From: an uncultured Prevotella sp.
GTDB taxonomy: Bacteria; Bacteroidota; Bacteroidia; Bacteroidales; Bacteroidaceae
Length of the DNA stretch: 33,414 bases
NCBI GenBank assembly: GCA_900317545.1
Contig: ONHE01000006.1
Location: 1-33,414 of the forward strand
Reading direction: 5' to 3'
Positions 24,190 to 31,923 of the stretch are shown here, in pieces. Positions within the stretch are counted from its first letter, which is position 1. The number at the start of each line of letters is the position of its first letter. The position numbers and the translations under genes are program-made. The notes under the pieces are model-generated. The model did no database searches. It was not told the DNA's origin and saw only the letters and a program-made list of their open reading frames with translations.

Positions 24190-26496
24190 TCACTTCCTTC
24201 TGCCCGAAGATTTCTTCCGGTGTCCGGAAGAGCGGTCTGCGTGCGGTCTGCCGTTGTTCTGCGGCGCGGCCGAATGATCGTTCTGGTTAGGCTGCTGCTG
24301 TCTTCCGGCGATGGTGAAGTCGAGCTGTTTCTTTTCGAGATTGGCTTTCGCGACCTGGATGCGGATAGGATCGCCGAGCGAATAGATGCTGTGACGGCGT
24401 CGTCCGACTAATCTGAAGTTGCGCTCATCGAAGTCATAGTAGTCGTCATCGAGGTCACGCATGGGCACCATACCTTCGCAATGGTTCTCGTCGATCTCAC
24501 AATAGATCCCGTAAGAGGTGATGCCACTGATGTGCGCATCATAGGTCTCGCCCACGTGTTCGCCCATAAATTCGACCATCTTGTATTTGATCGAGTCGCG
24601 TTCCGCGTTCTGCGCCACCTGTTCCATGTTGGAACTGTGTTCGCAGAGTTCCTCATAGTGCTTCTCGTTGGCTGACCGTCCTCCCTGCTGATAGCGTGTG
24701 AGGAGGCGGTGGACCATCGTATCGGGGTAGCGGCGGATGGGGGATGTGAAGTGCGTATAATAGTCGAAGGCCAGTCCGAAGTGCCCTATGTTGTGCACGG
24801 AATAGCGTGCCTTCATCATCGCCCGCAGTGCTACGGTCTGGATGAGTTTCTGTTCCGGCCGTCCCTCGCTGTCGTCCATGAGCTTGTTGATGCTGCGTGC
24901 CATGGCGCTGCGCGTGCCGTCGGTCTTCACCTTATAGCCGAAGCGGACGATATACTCGCGCAAAGTCTCCATCTTTTGTGGGTCTGGATTGTCGTGGATA
25001 CGATAGGGGAAGACCTTGGCCTTGCGTCCTTTGGGCACTCGGCCGACGCTTTCGGCGACCGTGCGGTTGGCCAGCAGCATAAATTCCTCGATCATCTTGT
25101 TGGCGTCTTTCGACCGTTTGAAGTAGCAGCGGATGGGCTTTCCCTTCTCGTCGACGTCGAAATGGAGCTCTTCGGAGTCGAATTTGACCGATCCGTTTGC
25201 AAACCGCTGCTCCCGCAGTTTCTTGGCCAGACGGTCGAGCGTGATGAGTTCGTCGGCGTATTGTCCTTTGTATCCGCCTTTCGGAGCGGGCGGGGCGGGC
25301 TGTCCCGTACCCTCTTTGACGCCGTTGTCTTCGAGCAGTTGCTGCACCTCTTCATAGGCGTAGCGGCGGTCGGAGCGAATGATGGTGTGCACGATGCGGT
25401 ATTTCTGGATCTTCGCCTCGTCATCGAGGTTGAAGATGACGCTGTAACAGAGCTTGTCTTCGTTGGGCCGAAGCGAGCAGACAAAATTGCAGAGGCGTTC
25501 GGGGAGCATCGGTATGGTGCGGTCGACGAGATAGACTGAGGTCGCCCTCTTCTGTGCCTCGCGGTCGATGATGTCGCCTTCCTTGACGTAATGGGATACG
25601 TCTGCGATGTGAACTCCTACCTGCCAGAGCCCCTTGTCGAGCTTCTTGATGCTCAAGGCGTCATCAAAGTCTTTCGCGTCTTTGGGGTCTATGGTGCAGG
25701 TCCATGTGTCGCGGAAGTCCTCACGCTCGGCTTCGTCCTGCGGGGTGATCTCGCCAGTGATGGCTTCGGCAGCCTTCTCGACGTTCTTCGGATAGCGGTA
25801 GGGGAGTCCGTATTGTGCGAGGATGGTGTTCATCTCTACATCGTTGTCGCCCGTCGGGCCCAATATGTCGATCACTTCTCCTATCAGATTCTTGTGCTCG
25901 GCATCCGGCCACTGCGTGATCTTGACCACTGCCTTGTCGTTGGTCTTACCGCCTTTGAGCCGCTTTTTGGGAATGAGGATGTCGTGTACGAATATGCTGT
26001 CGGGCGTGATGAGGAAGGCCATGTCCTTCTCCACGCGCAGTCGGCCGACGAAGGTGTCCTTGGCGCGGCTGAGAATCTCGATGACTTGCGCTTCCTTAAT
26101 ATGCTTCTGGCGGCGCGCCATGAATGAAACGCGGACGCGATCGCCTGTCAATGCCGACATCGAATTGCGTTCCGAGACGAAGATGGGATTGCTCCCGCCG
26201 GCAGGGATGAACGAGTTCTTGCCGTTGGACTTGCGCACGAAGGTTCCCTCCTGCACCTGGCCGGTCTCGTTGAGCTTGTAGGCGTTGTCCGAAACCTTGG
26301 TCAGCGTGTCATCCCAGGCCATCTCCTCCATGATGCTGATGGCCAGCATCTTGAGCGGATGAGTGTCGAGATGCAGTGTGCGGAATATCTCCTTGAATGT
26401 GAATGACTGCCCCGGGCGGGTGCGGAAGAATCCTTCCAGCATGACGGCAAGCTGTTTCTTCGTCAGGCGCTTGCCTCCTTTTTTCTCTTTTCCCAT
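24190..26496 (-). CDS. rnr: Ribonuclease R
   Basis: A 768-residue processive 3'-5' exoribonuclease of the RNB family. An N-terminal helix-turn-helix-like part (about 10-75), cold-shock domains (about 80-245), the RNB catalytic domain (about 260-600) and an S1 domain (about 650-725, VGETYDAHISGITSYGIYCEI) follow in order. The catalytic motif TIDPKDAKDFDDALS supplies Asp270, Asp276, Asp278 and Asp279 in the D-x5-D-x-DD spacing of RNase II/R. HFTSPIRRYPD is the second family signature. A basic, Gln/Asn-rich tail (RSSGHRKKSSGRRK) ends it, as in many RNase R proteins. The length fits RNase R better than RNase II. A near-consensus box TTAATTTG (26530-26523, minus strand) lies 27 bp before the start. 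Confidence 0.95.
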   Translation of the reverse strand: MGKEKKGGKRLTKKQLAVMLEGFFRTRPGQSFTFKEIFRTLHLDTHPLKMLAISIMEEMAWDDTLTKVSDNAYKLNETGQVQEGTFVRKSNGKNSFIPAGGSNPIFVSERNSMSALTGDRVRVSFMARRQKHIKEAQVIEILSRAKDTFVGRLRVEKDMAFLITPDSIFVHDILIPKKRLKGGKTNDKAVVKITQWPDAEHKNLIGEVIDILGPTGDNDVEMNTILAQYGLPYRYPKNVEKAAEAITGEITPQDEAEREDFRDTWTCTIDPKDAKDFDDALSIKKLDKGLWQVGVHIADVSHYVKEGDIIDREAQKRATSVYLVDRTIPMLPERLCNFVCSLRPNEDKLCYSVIFNLDDEAKIQKYRIVHTIIRSDRRYAYEEVQQLLEDNGVKEGTGQPAPPAPKGGYKGQYADELITLDRLAKKLREQRFANGSVKFDSEELHFDVDEKGKPIRCYFKRSKDANKMIEEFMLLANRTVAESVGRVPKGRKAKVFPYRIHDNPDPQKMETLREYIVRFGYKVKTDGTRSAMARSINKLMDDSEGRPEQKLIQTVALRAMMKARYSVHNIGHFGLAFDYYTHFTSPIRRYPDTMVHRLLTRYQQGGRSANEKHYEELCEHSSNMEQVAQNAERDSIKYKMVEFMGEHVGETYDAHISGITSYGIYCEIDENHCEGMVPMRDLDDDYYDFDERNFRLVGRRRHSIYSLGDPIRIQVAKANLEKKQLDFTIAGRQQQPNQNDHSAAPQNNGRPHADRSSGHRKKSSGRRK

Positions 26497-26622
26497 TGTG
26501 TTTGACTTATAGATTGCGTAGGCAAATTAACGAAATAATTCCCACATTCAGCCCTTTCTTTACGATTATTTTACAATAAAATGCGAACTGTCCGCCCGTA
26601 GGGTGCATGCGGGGCCTTGCAC

Positions 26623-26710
26623 AGCGCAGTCATGCGGGGCATCCAAAGCAGTCATGCGGGTCATCCAAAGCTATCATATGGGGCGCCGAAAGGATGGCTC
26701 CGGCCGGGGC
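26623..26710. repeat. 22-bp-period repeat array, locus B (4 degenerate units)
   Basis: Units start at 26623, 26645, 26667 and 26689, again exactly 22 bp apart. Starts are AGCGCAGTCATGCGG, AAAGCAGTCATGCGG, AAAGCTATCATATGG and AAAGGATGGCTCCGG; ends are GCATCC, TCATCC, GCGCCG and CGGGGC. The first three bases, the GG at 14-15 and the C-rich end keep the register of the arrays at 4425 and 30584, but the inverted-repeat character is largely lost. Confidence 0.75.
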
Positions 26711-26770
26711 GGAGGAGGCTTCCGGAGGACGGACATTTCGGCTGCGGCGCGACGAAAAACATGAAATAAT

Positions 26771-26801
26771 TTTGTAATATGCTTGATTTCAAGTAACTTT
26801 G
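26771..26801 (+). promoter_or_regulatory. Promoter of the SDR-PAP2(-miaB) transcript
   Basis: TTTG (26771-26774), a 19-bp spacer and TAACTTTG (26794-26801) match the Bacteroidetes vegetative promoter fully. An AGGAAG purine stretch at 26811-26816 precedes the ATG at 26821 and is one of the few good ribosome-binding sites in the window. Confidence 0.85.
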
Positions 26802-26820
26802 CGCCTAAATAGGAAGTCGT

Positions 26821-27816
26821 ATGAATATACTAATCACGGGTGCGAGTGGCTTTATCGGCAGCTTTTTGGTCGAAGAAGCACTGAACAGAGGTATGGAGAC
26901 GTGGGCTGCCGTGCGCAGTACGAGTTCGCGGGCCTATCTCCGTGACGCGCGCATCCACTTCATCGAACTGGACTTTTCGTCGAAGGAGCGGCTTGTCGAA
27001 CAGCTCTCCGGTCAAGCCTTCGACTATGTGATCCATGCGGCGGGAGTGACAAAGACCCTGCATGAGGCCGACTTTCGCCGCATCAATACGGACGGGACGA
27101 AACACTTGGTGGAAGCACTGCTGGAACTGAAGATGCCGGTCAGACGCTTCATCTATCTGAGTTCGCTGAGCGTCTTCGGCCCCGTGAGCGAGCAACAGCC
27201 TTATCGCGAGATCAGCGAAGACGACGTGCCGAAGCCGAACACGGCCTACGGGCGCAGCAAACTCGAGGCCGAACGCTATCTCGAAAGCATCGGCAACGAC
27301 TTCCACTATGTCATCCTGCGCCCCACGGGAGTATACGGTCCGCGCGAGAAGGACTACTACATGATGGCGCGGAGCATCAGCCGCCACGTCGATTTTGCTG
27401 TCGGTTACCGCCGACAGGACATCACCTTCGTCTACGTGAAGGATGTCGTGCAGGCGGCATTCCTCGCCCTTGACCATGGCATGGACGGCCGTTGCTACTT
27501 CCTTTCCGACGGTCATGTCTACCAGTCGACCACCTTCAGCGACCTCATCCGTGAGCAGTTAGGGCGTCCGTGGTGCCTCCGCGTGCGTGTTCCGGAATGG
27601 GTTCTACGCGTCGTGACCTTCTTCGGGGAGCGCGTAGGACAGATGACCGGCCGGGTGACAGCACTGAACAACGACAAGTATAACATTCTCAAGCAGCGCA
27701 ATTGGCGTTGCAATATCGAGCCCGCCGTCGATGAGCTGGGCTATCATCCCCATTATGACCTCAGGCGGGGAGTCCGTGAAACCGTCGCCTGGTACAAGGA
27801 GAATGGCTGGCTATAG
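26821..27816 (+). CDS. Extended short-chain dehydrogenase (NAD-dependent epimerase/dehydratase family)
   Basis: A 331-residue cytoplasmic NAD(P)-dependent oxidoreductase or epimerase. The nucleotide-binding motif is TGASGFIG (residues 6-13). The catalytic set is Ser114/Ser115 in YLSSLSVFG with Tyr143 and Lys147 in AYGRSKLEAE; RPTGVYGPRE is the usual motif behind it. The substrate is not visible. The next gene encodes an AUR1-like PAP2 membrane protein 10 bp downstream. Ketosphinganine reductases of bacterial ceramide synthesis (CerR type) are also members of this family, so a sphingolipid role is one possibility; nucleotide-sugar epimerisation is the other. The start at 26821 has a good promoter and purine-rich leader. 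Confidence 0.85.
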   Translation: MNILITGASGFIGSFLVEEALNRGMETWAAVRSTSSRAYLRDARIHFIELDFSSKERLVEQLSGQAFDYVIHAAGVTKTLHEADFRRINTDGTKHLVEALLELKMPVRRFIYLSSLSVFGPVSEQQPYREISEDDVPKPNTAYGRSKLEAERYLESIGNDFHYVILRPTGVYGPREKDYYMMARSISRHVDFAVGYRRQDITFVYVKDVVQAAFLALDHGMDGRCYFLSDGHVYQSTTFSDLIREQLGRPWCLRVRVPEWVLRVVTFFGERVGQMTGRVTALNNDKYNILKQRNWRCNIEPAVDELGYHPHYDLRRGVRETVAWYKENGWL

Positions 27817-27826
27817 GCATACGCTC

Positions 27827-28843
27827 ATGAAAGACAGGACATTCTCAACGAAAGCGTTTATACAGGATCTCTTCCGCATCGAGCAGCATCCGCGGCGCGG
27901 TCTGCTGCCTGCCGAGTGGGTGGTCATTATCTATCTGACGGCCACACTCCTCGTGACGCTCTTCGCCTACACCCGTCTGAGCAATCCTGACGGCATGATC
28001 CGGGGACGCATGAGCATCCTCGCCGTCCTTGCCGCGCTGTGGGTGGTCTATCAGCTCGTGCCCTGCCGCTTCACCGAAATGCTGCGCACGCTGGCCCAGA
28101 TGGCCCTTCTCGGCTGGTGGTACCCCGACACTTACCATCTCAACGGGCTGCTTCCCAACCTCGATCCGCTCTTTGCGCGCATGGAGCAGACGGTCTTCGG
28201 CTTCCAGCCTGCGCTGCTCTTCGCCCGCCACTTCCCGCAGACGATCGTCAGTGAGGCCATGTGCATGGGCTACGCATTCTACTTCCTCTTCATCACGGAA
28301 GTGTTCCTTTTCTATTTCATTTGTCGTTTCCGGGAGTTCGAGCGCGGCGTGTTCATCATCCTGGCATCGTTCTTCTCCTATTACTTGATATTCGACTTGC
28401 TGCCCGTCACCGGGCCTATGTTCTATTATAAAGCCGTCGGAGTGGGCGCCGTCGCGCATGGGATCTTTCCCGAGGTGGGCGACTACTTCCTCACGCATAC
28501 TGACTTCCTGCCCACACCGGGCAACCCCAGCGGCTTCTTCTATCAGATGGTGGCCGACGTGCACACGGCCGGCGAGCGCCCGACGGCAGCTTTCCCCAGT
28601 TCGCATGTGGGCATTGCCACCGTCTGCATGATGCTCATCTGGCGTTCCCGCAACCGCCTCCTGCTGTGGCTGTCGATACCTTTCTACATCCTGCTCTGCC
28701 TCTCCACGGTCTACATCATGGCCCACTATGCCATCGATGCTATCGCCGGACTCGTCACGGGCATCGCATTCTACTTCCTCTTCTTGGGCATCTCGAAAAA
28801 AATGACTACCTTTGCACCCTCTCAGAAACATAGGAGAAAATGA
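27827..28843 (+). CDS. PAP2 / AUR1-like integral membrane phosphatase or phospho-headgroup transferase
   Basis: A 338-residue protein with about six membrane helices (about 31-49, 62-78 and others up to the C-terminus). The active-site pieces are FPSSHVG, with His260, and AHYAIDAIAG, with His300 and Asp304 in the HxxxD spacing. An Arg usually found in front of the last motif in classical PAP2 phosphatases (SRxxxxxH) is absent: the sequence is STVYIMAH. This arrangement is that of the PAP2_3/AUR1 branch, which includes inositol-phosphorylceramide synthases and related lipid phosphatases. I chose the ATG at 27827, 10 bp behind the dehydrogenase stop; the frame is open upstream to 27731 and an alternative ATG at 27803 would overlap that gene. 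Its TGA overlaps the miaB start as ATGA. Confidence 0.82.
   Translation: MKDRTFSTKAFIQDLFRIEQHPRRGLLPAEWVVIIYLTATLLVTLFAYTRLSNPDGMIRGRMSILAVLAALWVVYQLVPCRFTEMLRTLAQMALLGWWYPDTYHLNGLLPNLDPLFARMEQTVFGFQPALLFARHFPQTIVSEAMCMGYAFYFLFITEVFLFYFICRFREFERGVFIILASFFSYYLIFDLLPVTGPMFYYKAVGVGAVAHGIFPEVGDYFLTHTDFLPTPGNPSGFFYQMVADVHTAGERPTAAFPSSHVGIATVCMMLIWRSRNRLLLWLSIPFYILLCLSTVYIMAHYAIDAIAGLVTGIAFYFLFLGISKKMTTFAPSQKHRRK
28783..28814 (+). promoter_or_regulatory. Internal promoter for miaB inside the PAP2 gene
   Basis: CTTG (28783-28786, one mismatch to TTTG), a 20-bp spacer and TACCTTTG (28807-28814, exact TAnnTTTG) lie within the last codons of the PAP2 gene, 25 bp before the miaB ATG. It would let miaB be expressed independently of the lipid genes. 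Confidence 0.65.
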
Positions 28844-30201
28844 AGAAACTATATATTGAGACCTACGGATGCCAGATGAACGTGGCCGACTCCGAGGTCG
28901 TGGCATCCGTGATGAAGATGGCGGGCTATGAGCTGTGTGACAGCGATGCCGACGCCGATGCCGTGTTCCTCAATACCTGCAGCGTGCGCGAGAATGCCGA
29001 AAACCGCATTTACCACAGGCTTGAAGCGCTCCATGCCGTGCAGCGGAAGAATGCCGCCGCGACAGCAGACGGACCGTCACTCCGACCCATCATCGGTGTC
29101 CTCGGCTGCATGGCCGAGCGTGTGCGCGACGATCTCATACAGAATCACCACGCCAACCTTGTCTGCGGGCCGGACAGCTACATGAATCTGCCCGATATGA
29201 TCGCGCAGTGCGAGACCGGCAGCAACGCCATCAACATCGAGCTGTCCACCACCGAAACCTATCGGGAGGTGATTCCGCAGCGCATCGGACTGACCCACGT
29301 GAGCGGTTTCGTCAGCATCATGAGAGGCTGCAACAACTTCTGTCACTACTGCATCGTGCCCTACACGCGGGGCCGCGAGCGCAGTCGCGACGTCGCGTCG
29401 ATACTCGCCGAGGTTAACGACCTACACCGTCGAGGCTTCCGCGAGGTCACCCTGCTCGGCCAGAACGTCAACTCCTACGGTCTGCTGCCCAACGGGCGGC
29501 GCCCCGAGGGCGGCACCTCCTTCGCCGAACTGCTGCGCTTAGTAGCCCGGGAAGTGCCCGACATGCGCGTCCGCTTCACCACAAGCAACCCCGAGGACAT
29601 GGCCGATGACATCCTTTATGCCATCGCCGACGAGCCCAACCTCTGCCATCACATCCATTTTCCGGCGCAGAGCGGATCCGACAAGATACTCCGTTTGATG
29701 AACCGGAAGTACACCCGCGAACAGTATTTAGACAAAATCGCCGCCATCCGTCGCATCATCCCCGACTGTGGCATCACCACCGACCTCTTCGTGGGTTATC
29801 ACGACGAGACCGAGGAAGACTATCAGCAGACGCTCTCGCTCATGCGTGAGGTCGCATTTGACAGTGCTTTCATGTTCAAGTACAGTGAGCGCCCGGGCAC
29901 CTATGCGGCTGCTCATCTGCCCGACAACGTGCCCGAAGAGGAGAAGATACGCCGTCTGAACGAGATGATCCATCTACAGACAGAGATCAGTGCCGCGCAG
30001 AATCGCAAGGACGAAGGGCACGTCTTCCCCGTCCTCATCGAAGGATTCAGCAAGCGGAGCCATGACCAGCTCTTGGGACGGACACCGCAAAACAAGGCTG
30101 TCGTGATCGACCGTGGCGGCCTGCACATCGGTCAGACGGTGCCGGTGCGCATCACCCGCTCCACCTCCGCCACGCTCTTCGGGGAGGTTTTAGGCGCATA
30201 G
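28840..30201 (+). CDS. miaB: tRNA-2-methylthio-N6-dimethylallyladenosine synthase MiaB
   Basis: A 453-residue radical-SAM methylthiotransferase that converts i6A37 to ms2i6A37 in tRNAs reading UNN codons. The N-terminal UPF0004 domain has the three cluster cysteines Cys11, Cys47 and Cys90 (YGCQMN, NTCSVRE, LGCMAE). The radical-SAM motif is CNNFCHYC with Cys164, Cys168 and Cys171. The C-terminal TRAM domain occupies about 385-450. PYTRGRERSR and NVNSYG are typical of MiaB rather than RimO or MtaB. All expected residues are present and the length is normal. The ATG overlaps the PAP2 stop (ATGA), which suggests translational coupling, and a separate promoter lies at 28783-28814. Confidence 0.96.
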   Translation: MKKLYIETYGCQMNVADSEVVASVMKMAGYELCDSDADADAVFLNTCSVRENAENRIYHRLEALHAVQRKNAAATADGPSLRPIIGVLGCMAERVRDDLIQNHHANLVCGPDSYMNLPDMIAQCETGSNAINIELSTTETYREVIPQRIGLTHVSGFVSIMRGCNNFCHYCIVPYTRGRERSRDVASILAEVNDLHRRGFREVTLLGQNVNSYGLLPNGRRPEGGTSFAELLRLVAREVPDMRVRFTTSNPEDMADDILYAIADEPNLCHHIHFPAQSGSDKILRLMNRKYTREQYLDKIAAIRRIIPDCGITTDLFVGYHDETEEDYQQTLSLMREVAFDSAFMFKYSERPGTYAAAHLPDNVPEEEKIRRLNEMIHLQTEISAAQNRKDEGHVFPVLIEGFSKRSHDQLLGRTPQNKAVVIDRGGLHIGQTVPVRITRSTSATLFGEVLGA

Positions 30202-30389
30202 GCGTTTCGGGAGTGAAGGAGTTCGGAGAAATAAAGGAGTACAGGAAGTTTCTGGAGTAAAAGAGTTCGGAGGGTTTTTCAAAGTTTCGAAAATCCCTTA
30301 AAGAAATGCAGGGGCGGGCCTTGTGCACGTCCGCATGTGTCGAAACGCCCTCGCGCAATCAATCATCCATACCCATCGTCATTCCATTC

Positions 30390-30432
30390 CCACCGTAGGG
30401 GCGGATCAGCGTATCCGCCCGCACGGGGCGAA
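30390..30432 (+). repeat. GTAGGG palindromic element, copy 1
   Basis: GGGCGGAT (30399-30406) and ATCCGCCC (30413-30420) form a perfect 8-bp stem around the loop CAGCGT, framed by CCACCGTA on the left and GCACGGGGCGAA on the right. Copy 3 at 30808 agrees with it in all but two of 43 positions. Confidence 0.85.
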
Positions 30433-30529
30433 TGCAATCGGAAAACAGCCCGTTGATCATGAATGTCGGTTGCGGATGGCAAAATGCGGACGGGCGTTCG
30501 TATCATGATTTTATTCCATTGGATTGATT

Positions 30530-30559
30530 GCGGGCGGATATGCGGATCTTGCCCTACAA
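30530..30559 (-). repeat. GTAGGG palindromic element, inverted copy 2
   Basis: Read on the minus strand this begins TTGTAGGGCAAGATCC and ends GCATATCCGCCCGC, clearly related to the plus-strand copies at 30390 and 30808 but in opposite orientation. The stem of copy 1 is partly preserved. Confidence 0.65.
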
Positions 30560-30583
30560 TGAATTGATAATCAACGCGTTGGC

Positions 30584-30671
30584 GGAGCTATCCTCCGGGC
30601 CGTCCAAAGCATAGCTCCGGGCAGCCTAAAGCATAGCTCCGGGCGCCCCGGAGCTATGCTCTGCGTGACGC
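30584..30671. repeat. 22-bp-period palindromic repeat array, locus C (4 units)
   Basis: Units start at 30584, 30606, 30628 and 30650. The two central units share their first 17 bases (AAAGCATAGCTCCGGGC). AGCATAGCTCCGGG (30630-30643) and CCCGGAGCTATGCT (30647-30660) are exact reverse complements around CGC, giving a perfect 14-bp stem with a 3-nt loop. The outer units GGAGCTATCC... and GGAGCTATGC... carry the inverted form of the core word. Confidence 0.92.
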
Positions 30672-30807
30672 ATCAGATTCATCCGTGAAATCCGCATGAT
30701 TTTCAGGTGCCGTTGACATGAATTTTATGGATGTAGAGGATGATCATCATACGGCTTTGGCAGGATCATTCTGTGCGTTCCGGACATTCATTTGGCAAGG
30801 GTCAGAT

Positions 30808-30850
30808 CCACCGTAGGGTCAGATCAGCGTATCCGCCCGCACGGGGCGAA
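30808..30850 (+). repeat. GTAGGG palindromic element, copy 3
   Basis: Same as the element at 30390 over about 43 bp except two changes (GGGTCAGAT in place of GGGGCGGAT) that break the stem. The word GGGTCAGATC is also found directly before it (30800-30809), as if the altered arm had been duplicated or converted. Confidence 0.8.
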
Positions 30851-30894
30851 AGCGACCCCTCCGAATGACGGGTGTGACTCTCCGAGGTGGGCAT

Positions 30895-31905
30895 TCATCG
30901 CTTCCCCGGCTCCCTCATGATATCAAAATACTTCCGGAGGACTAAGTACGAGATGATGCGTTCACACTTGCGGTCGCGGAACCGGGCCACCCAGGCGTGG
31001 GCATTGTGTATGATCTGCTCGGCCTCGTCGGGATGGTCGATGTAGTGTTGGATGCGTTCCTCAAGATCGGAGAAATCGGGTGCGATCTCGATGTAATGGA
31101 CATTAGGTTTCAGAAGACCCTCCATGAACCACGTTTCACAGGTGGGTCGCGGCATGACTGCAATCGAGTTGGACGACATGACCCACTTTAAGTTGCTCGC
31201 TACATCATTGCCTTCGAGCGCCATGATGAACTTATAGTCAAGGTGTTCGCCGATGGTGAGCTTTTCGGTATGCCACTTTGGATAAGCCGTGTCAATGACA
31301 CCGATGTCGCAGAGCGGATGACCGAAATAGCGGCTGACAAACAGATAGCGGTTGCGTTTGAGGTCTGTGCCGCCGTCTTGGCCGATCAGTCCGCGGAAGA
31401 TCACCATGTTTTTCTTTTCCCGGAACGGTTTCCGGTCTTTGACGAAAAGAAAATGACGCACCCGGTCGAGCTTCATGAGCACTGAGCAGGCGTTGTCTTC
31501 GACGAGCGGACGACTCTTCACGATCGACGGCACGGCAGGCACATGAACGATGTCGCCGGGCAATAAGCACCAGCGGGATGACGGTGGAAAGCATCGCGCA
31601 TACCGGTAAGCGTCGAGATAATAGACCTTCTGCCCGGTCATCGGCTGATCCTTCAGGGCGACCGACTCTCGACGGAAACGCTCGCGATCGATGTCGGCTA
31701 CCGTGTCGAGACGGTTGTAATAGGCCACGCGCTGCATGATTTCGTCACGGTCGGGGCGACGTTCCCACGACCGCAGATCTCGCCGGCAGCACGCCCGCAG
31801 GATGAAACGGGGAGCACGAATGTGCAGGTAGGAACTGACATAATAGGCCAGTTTGGAGTTCTTACCGCTGTGCAGGATGTAGTAGAGTTTGCGTGGACAA
31901 TGCAT
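30895..31905 (-). CDS. GT90-like (CAP10 / LPS-modifying) glycosyltransferase
   Basis: A 336-residue cytoplasmic glycosyltransferase of the CAP10/LpsA group. The diagnostic part is YKFIMALEGNDVASNLKWVM and NSIAVMPRPTCETWFMEGLLKPNVHYIEI (about 224-275, Asp234 within GNDVASN), which is the conserved GT90 core. MVIFRGLIGQ (about 167-176) is another family piece. Members transfer xylose, glucose or similar sugars to surface glycans. The frame can be read seven codons further from a TTG at 31926, but that TTG is part of a TATTTTTG promoter box (31931-31924), so the ATG at 31905 must be the start. It follows the GT4 gene by 73 bp on the same strand and probably belongs to a surface-polysaccharide or LPS cluster extending to the right. 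Confidence 0.85.
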   Translation of the reverse strand: MHCPRKLYYILHSGKNSKLAYYVSSYLHIRAPRFILRACCRRDLRSWERRPDRDEIMQRVAYYNRLDTVADIDRERFRRESVALKDQPMTGQKVYYLDAYRYARCFPPSSRWCLLPGDIVHVPAVPSIVKSRPLVEDNACSVLMKLDRVRHFLFVKDRKPFREKKNMVIFRGLIGQDGGTDLKRNRYLFVSRYFGHPLCDIGVIDTAYPKWHTEKLTIGEHLDYKFIMALEGNDVASNLKWVMSSNSIAVMPRPTCETWFMEGLLKPNVHYIEIAPDFSDLEERIQHYIDHPDEAEQIIHNAHAWVARFRDRKCERIISYLVLRKYFDIMREPGKR

Positions 31906-31923
31906 GTTGTAGGTCTTTGGATG

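Larger units (their letters stand above)
26497..26820. other. Divergent intergenic region rnr / SDR gene
   Basis: This 324-bp region separates two divergent genes. It holds the weak rnr promoter box near 26523, a short palindrome-like GTGCA...TGCAC (26603-26622), the 22-bp-period array of locus B (26623-26710) and the strong promoter of the dehydrogenase gene (26771-26801). No gene is seen. Confidence 0.6.
30202..30894. other. 693-bp repeat-rich gap between miaB and the GT90 gene
   Basis: This is the longest gene-free stretch of the window. Convergent ends of miaB and the glycosyltransferase face it. From left to right it holds GGAGTT-type low-complexity sequence (30202-30270), a hairpin AGGGTTTTTC / GAAAATCCCT (30271-30298), a degenerate GGGGCGGGCC...GTCCGC motif (about 30311-30331), the GTAGGG-type palindromic elements (30390, 30530 inverted, 30808) and the 22-bp array of locus C (30584-30671). 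The 61-codon open frame at 30323-30508 is made partly of repeat sequence and is not considered a gene. Confidence 0.7.

Noticed and set aside
27845..28906. 353-codon open frame on the minus strand
   Set aside because: Antisense to the PAP2 gene; highly charged and His-rich, as expected from mirrored membrane-protein codons.
30271..30298. Terminator of miaB
   Set aside because: A hairpin AGGGTTTTTC / GAAAATCCCT exists but has a mismatch and no T-run on either strand.
30323..30508. 61-codon open frame between miaB and GT90
   Set aside because: It runs through the GTAGGG palindromic element and has no promoter or ribosome-binding site of note.
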